NCBI GenBank assembly: GCA_016223145.1
Contig: JACRPN010000008.1
Location: 119,179 to 183,178 of the forward strand
Direction: 5' to 3'
DNA: 64,000 nt
From: Armatimonadota bacterium
GTDB lineage: Bacteria; Armatimonadota; Fimbriimonadia; Fimbriimonadales; Fimbriimonadaceae
Shown: piece by piece, positions 33,503-42,343 of the stretch
Layout of the letters: every line of letters begins with the position of its first letter
Position numbering within the stretch: the stretch's first letter is position 1
Program-made: the position numbers and the translations under genes
The notes under the pieces: generated by a model
What the model saw: only the letters and a program-made list of their open reading frames with translations
Database searches by the model: none
What the model was told of the DNA's origin: nothing

Positions 33503-36500
33503 ATGGTTCAATATCTGCGAAAAATGTTTGATACATCCAAGAAGGATGTAGAGGCGTTGTATCCGGTCGTCGATCAGATCAATGCGTTCGAGCCCGCCTT
33601 GGAGGGGCTCACCGACGATCAGCTCAGGGCCAAGACCGACGAGTTTCGGGACCGCCTCAAATCCGGCGCGACCCTAGACGACATCCTTCCTGAAGCTTTT
33701 GCCGCCGTTCGCGAAGCCAGCAAGCGCACCCTCGGCATGAGGCACTTCGACGTCCAGATGATGGGCGGCATCGTGCTGCACAACGGCCGCATCTCTGAGA
33801 TGAAGACTGGTGAAGGCAAGACCCTCGTCGCCACGCTCGCAATGTATCTGAACGCCATCGATGGCCAGGGCTCGCACCTTGTCACGGTCAACGACTACCT
33901 CGCCCGACGCGACGCCGTCTGGATGGGCCCGATCTACCATGCCCTGGGCCTCACCGTTGGCATCATCCAGGGCCAAAGCGAGGATTCCGACGAACTCGGC
34001 GGCAGCTACCTTTATACGCCCGGCGCCGACGTGGCGGGCGACCCGCGCTACGTCAACCTCGTGCCGTGCGAGCGCCGCCAGGCCTATCTCTGCGACATCG
34101 TCTACGGCACCAACCACGAGTACGGATTCGACTATCTGCGCGACAACATGGCGTTCCAGAAGGAGCATCTCGTGATGCGCCAGCTCAACTTCGCCATCGT
34201 CGACGAGGTGGACTCGATCCTGATCGACGAAGCCCGAACGCCCCACATCATCAGCGGCCCCTCGAACGACGACGTCAGCTACTACAAGATGATCGATGAA
34301 GTGGTCAAGAAGCTGCAGCCGGAGATTCACTTTACGGCGCAGAAGAAGGACCACCAGGTCTCCATGACCGAAGAGGGCATGGACTACGTGGAAGAGCTGA
34401 TGGACGTGGACAACATGGCCAACGACCCCAAGCTCATGCACCACGTGAACGCGGGCGTGAAGGCCTATGCGCTCTTCGATAAGGACGTGGACTACGTCGT
34501 ACGCGGAAGGGAAGTGGTGCTCGTGGACGACAACACCGGCCGCCTGATGTTCGGCCGCCGGCTGTCGGACGGCCTGCACCAGGCGCTCGAAGCGAAAGAG
34601 GGTGTTCCCGTTCAACGAGAGAGCCAAACCGTCGCGGTCATCACCTTCCAGAACCTATTCCGCCTCTACGACAAGCTCGCCGGCATGACCGGTACCGCCA
34701 AGACGGAAGAGGACGAGTTTCGAAAGATCTATGGCCTGGACGTGGTCACCATCCCCACGCACCGCGACATGATCCGAACGGACCACCCGGACATCATTTA
34801 CAAGACGCTCGAAGCCAAGTTCCGGGGCATTGCCTGGGAGATCATGCGGCTGTTCGTCAAGCAGCAGCCGGTGCTCGTGGGCACGCGCTCGATCGAGATG
34901 TCGGAACGCGTTTCGGCCCGGCTGACCAGCGAAATGCTGCAAAAGATGGTGCTCGCTTCCAAGCTGCGCTGGCATTCCGAGGTCAAGAAGGACATGCCGA
35001 AAGACCTCAAGACGGATGCGGCCAAGCTGATCGAGCAAGACCTTGATGCGGTTTCGGTTAAGGAGTTTGGCGCGATCCTGGTCAAGATGGGCCAGAGCGG
35101 CGACCCTCTATCCGCCGAGGTCATGGATTGGGCGCTGAAAGAGTTCGAGCTCACCTCGGACAACAAGGAGTATTGGGACGAGGCGATCAGAAAGGGCATC
35201 CCGCACAGCGTTTTGAACGCGAAGTTCCACGAGAGGGAGGCGTTGGTCATCGCCGAAGCGGGCCGGAAGGGCCAGATTACGATCGCCACCAACATGGCAG
35301 GTCGAGGCGTAGACATTCTGCTGGGTGGGCGCATCTTCGACGAGCAGATCGACCTCGCTCGCAAATCGAAGGGCGACGTCGAACTCGAATCGGGCGCCGG
35401 TGGCGGGTTCCGACGTGGCGGCAACACCGAGCGCGCAGCCCCCCCGCTTCCCCTGGATGACCAAGAGCGGCGAGGCCTCGCCGAAGAGGTCCGCAAGCTC
35501 GGCGGACTCTACATTCTGGGCACCGAGCGCCACGAGGCCAGGCGCATCGACAACCAGCTTCGCGGCCGATCGGGCCGTCAGGGCGACCCGGGCGAGAGTC
35601 GGTTCTTCGTATCGCTGGAAGACATGCTCTGGAAGATCTTCAACGCGAACATGCTCGAAAATCCGCTGCTGAAGGCTTGGCCGCCGATGGAGCAGGTGGA
35701 CGCCAAGTTCCTATCCGGAATGATCCGCAAAACCCAAGAAAGGATCGAGCATCACTTCTTCGAGGCTCGAAAGCACGTGTTGGAGTACGACGACGTGCTG
35801 AACGCCCAGCGCGAGAAAATCTACTCGATGCGCCGCGACATCCTGATGGGCAAGCATGTGCGTGAAGACCTTCAGGGCTACATCGACCAGATGGTCGTCG
35901 ACGTGGTGCACGGCTGCTTCACGTACGATGAGAATCAGGCGCGCCAAGCATTCGACTTCGACACGCTCTATTCGGAGCTCAACGAGCTTTTCCCACTCGT
36001 GGACTACGCAACCGTGGACGAGCTGAAGGAATTGGGGCCGGGCGACGCCTTGGACCGGCGTTGCATCGAACTGGCGCACCAGGCCTATGAAGACAAGGCC
36101 AACAGCCTTGGCGAAGACGTCATGGGCTGGTTAGAGCAGCACGTCATGCTTCGCGCTGTGAATGACAAGTGGATGGACCACCTGCAGATGGTGGACTACA
36201 TTCGCGAGGGCATCGGCCTGCGCGGCTACGGCCAGGTGGACCCGCTGATCGCCTACAAGCGCGAGACGTTCGACCTCTTCGAGGGCACGCTCAGACAGAT
36301 CAGGGAGCAGGCGGTTCGAATGATCTATCACGCGAACGTGCAGGTCAACCAAGAGCAGCCCCAACAGCCGCAGGAAGCTGCGCCGCAGATGCAACGCATC
36401 GACGATGCAGACCTCGCAGCCGGCGACGTGGCTCAAGCCATCACCGGATCTCGCAGCGTAGCCGCCGGTTCCATGCCGGCGACGAGCGGCGACCTTTCGC

Positions 36501-36607
36501 GGGTTGACTGGAAGAAGGTCGGCCGGAACGACCCTTGCCCCTGCGGCAGCGGAAAGAAGTTCAAGGCCTGTCACTACCACGAGATGCGGTCGCAGGGCAT
36601 CATCTAG
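33503..36607 (+). CDS. secA: protein translocase ATPase SecA
   Basis: SecA drives preproteins through SecYEG using ATP. ATG 33503 gives a 1034-residue protein starting MVQYLRKMFDTSKKDVEALY. It contains Walker A MKTGEGKTLVATLAMYLN, the DEVDSILIDEARTPHIISGP motor and preprotein-crosslinking region, RESQTVAVITFQNLFRLYDK, AGRGVDILLGG, and GTERHEARRIDNQLRGRSGR (helicase motif VI area). The C-terminal SEC-C zinc domain DPCPCGSGKKFKACH binds SecB or ribosomes in homologues. The frame is unbroken, but residues about 986-993 in the linker before SEC-C are encoded by a family B repeat. A strong hairpin follows the stop. Confidence 0.97.
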   Translation: MVQYLRKMFDTSKKDVEALYPVVDQINAFEPALEGLTDDQLRAKTDEFRDRLKSGATLDDILPEAFAAVREASKRTLGMRHFDVQMMGGIVLHNGRISEMKTGEGKTLVATLAMYLNAIDGQGSHLVTVNDYLARRDAVWMGPIYHALGLTVGIIQGQSEDSDELGGSYLYTPGADVAGDPRYVNLVPCERRQAYLCDIVYGTNHEYGFDYLRDNMAFQKEHLVMRQLNFAIVDEVDSILIDEARTPHIISGPSNDDVSYYKMIDEVVKKLQPEIHFTAQKKDHQVSMTEEGMDYVEELMDVDNMANDPKLMHHVNAGVKAYALFDKDVDYVVRGREVVLVDDNTGRLMFGRRLSDGLHQALEAKEGVPVQRESQTVAVITFQNLFRLYDKLAGMTGTAKTEEDEFRKIYGLDVVTIPTHRDMIRTDHPDIIYKTLEAKFRGIAWEIMRLFVKQQPVLVGTRSIEMSERVSARLTSEMLQKMVLASKLRWHSEVKKDMPKDLKTDAAKLIEQDLDAVSVKEFGAILVKMGQSGDPLSAEVMDWALKEFELTSDNKEYWDEAIRKGIPHSVLNAKFHEREALVIAEAGRKGQITIATNMAGRGVDILLGGRIFDEQIDLARKSKGDVELESGAGGGFRRGGNTERAAPPLPLDDQERRGLAEEVRKLGGLYILGTERHEARRIDNQLRGRSGRQGDPGESRFFVSLEDMLWKIFNANMLENPLLKAWPPMEQVDAKFLSGMIRKTQERIEHHFFEARKHVLEYDDVLNAQREKIYSMRRDILMGKHVREDLQGYIDQMVVDVVHGCFTYDENQARQAFDFDTLYSELNELFPLVDYATVDELKELGPGDALDRRCIELAHQAYEDKANSLGEDVMGWLEQHVMLRAVNDKWMDHLQMVDYIREGIGLRGYGQVDPLIAYKRETFDLFEGTLRQIREQAVRMIYHANVQVNQEQPQQPQEAAPQMQRIDDADLAAGDVAQAITGSRSVAAGSMPATSGDLSRVDWKKVGRNDPCPCGSGKKFKACHYHEMRSQGII
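36458..36481 (-). repeat. family B palindromic repeat inside secA
   Basis: GTAGCCGCCGGTTCCATGCC then GGCG differs by one base from copies at 25055 and 25119. It is in frame and encodes VAAGSMPA in the flexible linker between the helical scaffold and the zinc domain. Confidence 0.85.
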
Positions 36608-36619
36608 GGACCCTCGCGA

Positions 36620-36656
36620 ACGCATGCCCCGGAGCCATTGGCTCCGGGGCATGCGT
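36620..36656. terminator. strong hairpin between secA and the convergent PEP-CTERM gene
   Basis: ACGCATGCCCCGGAGCC pairs perfectly (17 bp) with GGCTCCGGGGCATGCGT across an ATT loop. No long T-run follows, so it may act as a bidirectional terminator of lower efficiency or as an RNA-stabilising hairpin. Confidence 0.7.
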
Positions 36657-36697
36657 CTATTGGAGGTTCCGAGCTTTAGGGCCGTTAGCCCACGGGC

Positions 36698-37348
36698 TTA
36701 CTTGCGTCGTTTTCGGGCGAACGCAAGAACGCCAATGCCCAGCACCGCCAGGCTCCCCGGCTCAGGGACCGGCACGCAGATCGTGCCGAAGCAGAAGTTG
36801 TCCATCCAGGCGCCGTTCTGAGAGTTGCTGCCGCCGTTCCACTCGAAGTGCCAGGTCTCAGACTCCGGTTGAGGGATGATGTAGCCGTTACGGGTCTGGC
36901 GAATCCACCCACCGCCGATGTCAACCTGGCTATCGTCTGTGAAGACAATCTGCTCTCCGCCAGGAGTGGTCAGGTTTCCGCCAAATCCGGAGTTGCCGTC
37001 GACGTACCAGTCCACCTGAACCCAGAACAACTTTTTGCGATGGCTGTCTCGACTGTTCGGGATGAACAGGTCGAGATTTGCGGTTTCTCCAGGGGGCGCT
37101 CCAATCACACCTTGGTGGTTGGTGACCTGGTCTGCCCAGAAAATGCTGCCGCTCATGTTGGGAGTTCCGAACGGATTCCACAAGATGGACGCCACGTTGA
37201 TCGACGTCGAGCTGTTGAACTCAAGGCAAAGCGCGGTGTCATCTGGGCCTTGCATGTTAAACCACGACGGAGGATTCACCTGAGCCACTGCGGATGACGC
37301 TGCGAAGAGCGCAGCTCCTATGCTCGCAATCAAGTTGATGCGTTTCAT
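36698..37348 (-). CDS. PEP-CTERM sorted exported protein
   Basis: The start is ATG 37348, with AAGGAGTG eight bases upstream; a GTG nine bases earlier would overlap that site. The 216-residue protein has a signal peptide (KRINLIASIGAALFAASSAVA), a beta-rich body with Trp-rich strands (SWFNMQGPDDTALCLEF, then VQVDWYVDGNSGFGGN) and the C-terminal signal VPEPGSLAVLGIGVLAFARK followed by RRK. It is likely anchored or released through an exosortase encoded elsewhere. The next gene upstream is another PEP-CTERM protein on the same strand. Confidence 0.9.
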   Translation of the reverse strand: MKRINLIASIGAALFAASSAVAQVNPPSWFNMQGPDDTALCLEFNSSTSINVASILWNPFGTPNMSGSIFWADQVTNHQGVIGAPPGETANLDLFIPNSRDSHRKKLFWVQVDWYVDGNSGFGGNLTTPGGEQIVFTDDSQVDIGGGWIRQTRNGYIIPQPESETWHFEWNGGSNSQNGAWMDNFCFGTICVPVPEPGSLAVLGIGVLAFARKRRK

Positions 37349-37585
37349 TTCACTCACTCCTTTTCAGGCTCATCGCCTGAAAGCGCACTACCTTGCGATG
37401 CGCCGCTGTCACCCCGATCGGCTCACTGCGTGCGGCGCACATGTAGCGCCCTCAACCTAGTAATTGTCCGTGGGGCGCGGAATTGTGACAATTTAGTAAA
37501 GATTGAGTCGGGTTGTGGCTCATAAGGCGGCGGCCCGAGGTCTTCCTCGGGCCGCCAGGGCCATCCTGCCTCCGCAGGGCTCTCG

Positions 37586-38371
37586 TTATCGTCGCTTTCG
37601 AAGGGCAAGGGCTGCCAGGCCCGCGAACGCCAGTAGCGTCGTCGGCTCGGGAACCACCAAGAGCTTGTCCTTGCTCATCAGGAATTCCTCGTTCGGACCG
37701 AGCTCGAAGACCCACTGGAACCCGAACGTCGCGTCTCCCACATGGAAGTTGTTCGCAGGGTTCAGCATGTATCCGGGAGTGCCCGTGATGTCGTTCCGAA
37801 GCCCTGCGAAGCCGCGAACTTCTTTGAAGGTCGCCGGTGGCGCCGTCACTACTTCAGCATTGATGGCGATGTTGCCATCCCATTGCTTGATAGCGTGATC
37901 GCCCATGATTTGAGCCGTGTCCGGCCCAATCGTCTGGTTGAGATCAAAGTCGTCGTACTCGATCAGGTCGAAGTAGGCGGTCTGCCCACTTACGTTTTGT
38001 ACAAGGACGCTTTCAGCAAGGTCAGCCGTCAGGAGCCCTCCGGTCAAGTAGTAGCTGACCTCGATGTGCACTCCAAACCCATCGTAATAGAACACGGCGA
38101 GATTGGCCAGCGGATGGATGTACCCGGTGAACCCGAGATCGCCGAGCGAGTGAAACACGTCATTGGGGCTGGTACGGAAGAAGTACCGCTCCTCATAAAG
38201 GTGGTCCTTCCCGCCTAGCAGCCAGGTGTAGGCCATGCCTGCATCTGCACCGTTGTCGGCGAGTTCGACGGTGGATCCTGATGTGGCCAGGGTCACCACG
38301 GAAAGTGATTGGGCGGCGAGGACGCCGATGGCGGCCATCGTCGCGAATGACAGGCGCAATGCCCTCTTCAT
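37586..38371 (-). CDS. PEP-CTERM sorted exported protein
   Basis: ATG 38371 has a near-perfect AAGGAGG site upstream, so the longer frame to 38485 is rejected. The 261-residue protein has a signal peptide (RALRLSFATMAAIGVLAAQS) and a beta-rich domain (YFFRTSPNDVFHSLGDLGFT, then QTAYFDLIEYDDFDLNQT). It ends in the sorting signal VPEPTTLLAFAGLAALALRK followed by RR. The body resembles proteins with a GlyGly/PEP tail of unknown function. Together with the gene at 36698 it forms a same-strand pair, separated by about 240 bases. Confidence 0.9.
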   Translation of the reverse strand: MKRALRLSFATMAAIGVLAAQSLSVVTLATSGSTVELADNGADAGMAYTWLLGGKDHLYEERYFFRTSPNDVFHSLGDLGFTGYIHPLANLAVFYYDGFGVHIEVSYYLTGGLLTADLAESVLVQNVSGQTAYFDLIEYDDFDLNQTIGPDTAQIMGDHAIKQWDGNIAINAEVVTAPPATFKEVRGFAGLRNDITGTPGYMLNPANNFHVGDATFGFQWVFELGPNEEFLMSKDKLLVVPEPTTLLAFAGLAALALRKRR

Positions 38372-38596
38372 TTTTCTGCCTCCTTTTGGCCGAAGAAACC
38401 CGGTTGGAACGATCCAACCGAGCGGTGAAGCCCAAACGGCTTCGAGGTTCATCGTAATCCTAGAAAGGTCCAGCGATACTGCCAATAAAAGTACGGAATC
38501 TTGGGCATATAGAGATGCGGCCTGATCCTAGACTCGTGCCCATAGTCCACTCCTGGGACATGGTACTGAAGTACAGATTTCCAGTTGATAGCAGAG

Positions 38597-39922
38597 TCAG
38601 CCTAGCTTTCGCTTCAAGTACTCAACCAGGGTCTCCGAGATGCTCGGGTTCAGGGTGCCCGCCTGCCCCCAAGTCGACTGGCTGTCTCGCTGCGAGGTGG
38701 TCTTTCGGAACAGATGGTCCGAGCCTGTGAGCAACTTGAACTCGCCGGAGCCCGCCCGGCGAGCGTTCGCGGCTGCCGCAATGCGCTCGTGATCGTCCCT
38801 GCCGCAGAGGAAGTCGTTCTCGCAGTAGATCGCCAGCACGTCCGCGCTCACCCCCGCCCAGGCTTTGGGAAGGTTCGTCTGCGCGAGTTCGCGGAAGAAA
38901 GGGATGCCGACACCGGAGTAGGTCTCACCGTCGGGGATATTGCCGCGCTGCCAGGCGGCCATTTCCGGGTGCTTTTCGACCATTTCCTTGGCGCTCATGC
39001 CCTCGTTGAAGAGGTAGTGCACGGCCTTGATGGAATCGCGTTCTGCCTGATCAAGCTGCTCCGGCGCCATGCCGCCCAACTCCGCCTGACGGCGCGAGTT
39101 CTCAAGCATGTACTCGCCCCAGGTCTTGATAAGCGTGCCGGTTACGATCACCGCCTTCACCGGCTCCTCGGAGGCGACGATCGGGCCGAAGCAGCCGCCC
39201 ATGCTGTGGCCGAAAATGGCGATGCGGTCCTTGTCCACAAAGTCCAGGGTCTTGGCAAGCCTGAGCGCCTGAAGGTAAGCGTCCTTTTCAACACCGAAAC
39301 CGAGGTCCTTGTAAACCGGTCCCTCACTGTCGCCTTGTCCCGGTTTATCGATGCGCACGGTCACAAATCCGGCCTGAACGGCGGGTTGCAGCACCGACGT
39401 GGCAAACGCATAGAGTGAGGAGAACGAGGCGTCTAGCGTGTAGGCGCCGATGCCTCCGATGTAAAAGAGACAGGGAAACTTGCCCGGCCCTTTGGGTTTG
39501 TTGATGATCACGCGGATGCGTTTTCCCTGGCTAAGGACTTGGTCGTAAATCACGTCGACGTCAGTCTCGGTCTGCTTGGGGCGAGGGGCGATTTTGGCCG
39601 AGACGGCGCCGGGCTTGTCCTTGCGCAGATATTCGATCTTGAGCGCATCGCCCTCCCTCATGCCGCGGACGGCGTTGGCGAGGTGCTGGGGTGTGGCGAC
39701 GGCGGTCCCGTTGACGGAGGTCAAGATGTCGCCGACTTGGAGCTTGAGGGCCTCACCGGAGCCTCCCGGAAGGAGCCTCACGACCTTGGCGCCCTTGCCA
39801 CCTTCTGCAGCTTGGGTCTGCAGCCCGAGGAAGCCCGACCGCTTGAGGGGTTCCCCGCGCTCCACTTGGGCGGCAGCCAGAGCCGAAAGGACGAGAAGTG
39901 CAAGCGGAAGCAAGCGTTTCAT
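38597..39922 (-). CDS. secreted PDZ-alpha/beta-hydrolase
   Basis: The 441-residue protein has a signal peptide (KRLLPLALLVLSALAAAQ). A PDZ domain spans about 28-110 (GFLGLQTQAAEGGKGAKVV, then KLQVGDILTSVNGTAVATPQ). The alpha/beta hydrolase domain contains GHSMGG, with the nucleophile Ser near residue 240 (RIAIFGHSMGGCFGPIVASE). Late acid and His candidates lie in AIYCENDFLCGRDDHERI and LLTGSDHLFR. The PDZ-hydrolase fusion suggests binding of peptide C-termini or assembly with membrane partners. It likely hydrolyses esters or peptides in the periplasm. It is monocistronic. Confidence 0.8.
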   Translation of the reverse strand: MKRLLPLALLVLSALAAAQVERGEPLKRSGFLGLQTQAAEGGKGAKVVRLLPGGSGEALKLQVGDILTSVNGTAVATPQHLANAVRGMREGDALKIEYLRKDKPGAVSAKIAPRPKQTETDVDVIYDQVLSQGKRIRVIINKPKGPGKFPCLFYIGGIGAYTLDASFSSLYAFATSVLQPAVQAGFVTVRIDKPGQGDSEGPVYKDLGFGVEKDAYLQALRLAKTLDFVDKDRIAIFGHSMGGCFGPIVASEEPVKAVIVTGTLIKTWGEYMLENSRRQAELGGMAPEQLDQAERDSIKAVHYLFNEGMSAKEMVEKHPEMAAWQRGNIPDGETYSGVGIPFFRELAQTNLPKAWAGVSADVLAIYCENDFLCGRDDHERIAAAANARRAGSGEFKLLTGSDHLFRKTTSQRDSQSTWGQAGTLNPSISETLVEYLKRKLG

Positions 39923-40005
39923 CTTCGGGCAGTTTACGCGAGTGCGCGGATTGACGGTTCCGGCCCAGAATTACTGTTGTAGGAGTGGATGTGCTGGTGA
40001 ATCTT

Positions 40006-40025
40006 TACGTTAACGTATGTAATAT
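40006..40025 (+). promoter_or_regulatory. perfect 12-bp palindrome overlapping a promoter-like -10 before asnA
   Basis: TACGTTAACGTA (40006-40017) is a perfect dyad. TAATAT follows at 40020-40025 and could be a -10 element; a convincing -35 is absent. A regulator bound here would block the promoter of asnA, which starts about 75 bases downstream. Confidence 0.45.
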
Positions 40026-40098
40026 AGCACTTTGATCCTTAGAACAACACCATAACGGTCCACCGAGGAAGGCAATCCAGGGTAAACACAGAGCTGCA

Positions 40099-41238
40099 AT
40101 GGCGCAAACTCTGTCGAACAAGACGGCGGATCTCGCCGGTCCGGGCATCAGCACGTACGAAGAGATCGAACGCATCCTTCCCACCGATTACCGCTCCCTG
40201 CTGTCTCCCAAAGAGACCCAGATCGCCGTCGCCGCCGTCAAGCGGTACATCGAGGACGGCATGTGCAAGGAGCTCAACCTCATTCGCGTCGAGGTCCCGC
40301 TCATCGTGGACAAGGACAGCGGCGTCAACGACTATCTGGACCGCGACGGCTCGCGCACGCCGATTGATTTCCCATGCGGGCTCGGCCTGGAGAAGCGCAT
40401 CGAGGCGCAGGTCGTGCAGGCGGCCACGAAGTGGAAGCGTATGGCGCTGAAGACCTTCGGCATGGACGTCGGCGAGGGCCTGATCACCGACATGCGCGCC
40501 GTGCGCAAGGACTACTTCCTCGACCACGACCACAGCGCGTATGTCGACCAGTGGGACTGGGAGCGCGTGATGACCGCCGACCAGCGCAACCTGGACTTCC
40601 TCACCGACATCATCCAGAAGATCTGGAAGGTGCTTCGCGGCGCCGAGAAGTTTGCGCTCGAGATGTATCCGCAGCTCAAGGACCCGCGATACCCCGAGCT
40701 GCCCGACGAGCTGAAGTTCCTGCACGCCGAGGAGATTCTGGACATGTATCCGGACCTGCCCCGCAAGCAGCGCGAGACGCAGATCTTGCAGAAATATCCG
40801 GCGGTGTTCATCTACGGGATCGGTTACGTGCTGAACGACGGGTATCCGCACGAGATGCGCGCGGCGGATTATGACGATTGGGTCACGCCGACCGTCAGCA
40901 AAGACGGCCGCCCAATGCACGGCCTGAACGGCGACATCCTGGTCTGGAACCCGGTGACCAAACGCCGGCACGAGCTTTCCTCGATGGGAATCCGCGTGAC
41001 CAAGGACACGCTGAGGGAGCAGCTCAAGATCACGGGCCAGGAGGACTTCCTGAAGCTGCCCTACCACCAGGCGATCCTGAACGACCAGATCCCATTGAGC
41101 ATCGGCGGCGGCATCGGGCAGTCAAGGGTGCTCATGCTGCTGCTGCGCAAGGCGCACCTGGGCGAGGTCAGCGTGACCGTGTGGCCGAAGCAACTAAGGG
41201 ACATCTGCGAGAAGAAGAACATCTACGTGATTCAGTAG
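40099..41238 (+). CDS. asnA: aspartate--ammonia ligase (asparagine synthetase A)
   Basis: AsnA makes asparagine from aspartate, ammonia and ATP. The 379-residue protein is a little longer than E. coli AsnA (330) and shows its class II synthetase-like core: LNLIRVEVPLIVDKDSGVND, TPIDFPCGLGLEKRIEAQVV, AVRKDYFLDHDHSAYVDQWD, and the C-terminal IGGGIGQSRVLMLLL (motif 3-like). An insertion between about residues 185 and 240 is the main length difference. It is monocistronic, preceded by a dyad that may be an operator. Confidence 0.95.
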   Translation: MAQTLSNKTADLAGPGISTYEEIERILPTDYRSLLSPKETQIAVAAVKRYIEDGMCKELNLIRVEVPLIVDKDSGVNDYLDRDGSRTPIDFPCGLGLEKRIEAQVVQAATKWKRMALKTFGMDVGEGLITDMRAVRKDYFLDHDHSAYVDQWDWERVMTADQRNLDFLTDIIQKIWKVLRGAEKFALEMYPQLKDPRYPELPDELKFLHAEEILDMYPDLPRKQRETQILQKYPAVFIYGIGYVLNDGYPHEMRAADYDDWVTPTVSKDGRPMHGLNGDILVWNPVTKRRHELSSMGIRVTKDTLREQLKITGQEDFLKLPYHQAILNDQIPLSIGGGIGQSRVLMLLLRKAHLGEVSVTVWPKQLRDICEKKNIYVIQ

Positions 41239-41372
41239 GTCTCCCTCTCCAACCCCTCCCTCAGTTTCGCTTCGCAAAACCAAGGGAGGGGCTCATCTCG
41301 CCTCGCCCCTTGTGGGAGAGGCTGGTGCCTGCCCCGGTTCAAACGGGGAGCTGCGCAAACCAAGGGAGGGGC
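41239..41372. repeat. hairpin repeats of families D and E
   Basis: CCAACCCCTCCCTCAG, TTTCGCTTCGCAAAAC and AAGGGAGGGGCTCATC form a stem-loop (41248-41301). CGCCTCGCCCCTTGTGGGAG follows, then a second AAGGGAGGGGCTCATC (about 41361-41376). It may terminate asnA. Confidence 0.6.
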
Positions 41373-42083
41373 TCATCCCCACGGACTCTGGTAGTTCGTG
41401 ATGATGTGCTTGCCGTGCTCGATGTTCCGAGGCGAGCACACCAGATACCGGCAGAGCTCGGCGATGTCCTCGACGCGCATCATGCGCTCAAGCACATCGT
41501 CGGTTTCCAGCGCTTGCCAAAGAGGCGTATCCACTGATCCCGGGCATACGGAGAGAACTCTTATGCCGTGCGGCTTGCCCTCGATCGTGAGGACTTCCGA
41601 AAGCCCGTTGAGGCCGTGCTTGCTGGCGCAATAGGCCGAGCAGCCGCTGAAGCCCTGGCTTCCGGCGATCGAGCTGACCTGGACGATCTGGCCCTTTGAT
41701 TCTTTGAGGTGCGGCCACGCGGCCTTGGAGAAGAGGAACGCCCCGCGCAGGTTCGTGTCGTGGATGGCGTCCCACTGTTCGGTGCTTGTCTCTTCAAACG
41801 GGACCGACTGGAAGATGCCGGCGTTGTTGACCAGGATGTCGAGCCTGCCGAACTGCTGCACCACCCGAGCCACCGTCCTCTCGACCTGCGATGCCTCCCG
41901 GACGTCGCAAACCAGGCAGAGCGAATCGGTTATCAACCGATCGGCAACCTCGGCGAGGGGCTCGGCCCTTCGACCGCAAAGGACGATCTTCACACCCTCC
42001 TCTGCAAGCACAAATGCAATCGCGGCGCCAATACCCGTCCCACCGCCCGTCACCAGAGCTACCTGGCCATCCAGCCTCAACAT
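41373..42083 (-). CDS. short-chain dehydrogenase/reductase
   Basis: ATG 42083 is preferred because it gives the normal MLRLDGQVALVTGGGTGIGA start; the frame opens 19 codons earlier. The 236-residue SDR has the nucleotide motif TGGGTGIGAAIA, NNAG in ILVNNAGIFQSV, catalytic Ser in VSSIAGSQ and the YxxxK pair in AYCASKHGLN. The SVCPGSVDTPLW loop is typical of classical SDRs. Cofactor (NAD or NADP) and substrate cannot be read safely; an Arg in LCGRRAEPL hints at NADPH. It lies alone between asnA and the multiheme cytochrome. Confidence 0.9.
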   Translation of the reverse strand: MLRLDGQVALVTGGGTGIGAAIAFVLAEEGVKIVLCGRRAEPLAEVADRLITDSLCLVCDVREASQVERTVARVVQQFGRLDILVNNAGIFQSVPFEETSTEQWDAIHDTNLRGAFLFSKAAWPHLKESKGQIVQVSSIAGSQGFSGCSAYCASKHGLNGLSEVLTIEGKPHGIRVLSVCPGSVDTPLWQALETDDVLERMMRVEDIAELCRYLVCSPRNIEHGKHIITNYQSPWG

Positions 42084-42267
42084 AGGCGGCAGGGTACCCG
42101 TGGACGAGCCAAGCGATGCAGCTAGCGTGACTCCCTCCACCCAACAGCGCAGGCACGGAACCCTGAATCATCGGGGCAAGCTCGGCGGAAACGGTGCTCA
42201 TCTCCTCATCGCCTCATCCCACCAAGTTCCGCCGACCCGCCCTTCCTCACTTCCACTCTCCCCCCAA

Positions 42268-42307
42268 CAAAAAAAAAGGGGTGGAGCGCCGGGGCAGGCG
42301 CCCACCC
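42268..42307 (-). terminator. intrinsic terminator of the heptaheme cytochrome gene
   Basis: On the minus strand GGGTGGGCGCC pairs with GGCGCTCCACCC around a TGCCCC loop and is followed by nine T. It lies just downstream of the cytochrome stop codon. Confidence 0.85.
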
Positions 42308-42343
42308 ATAGGATCAAAGGAGGGTTGTCAGTAGGCTCGCCGA

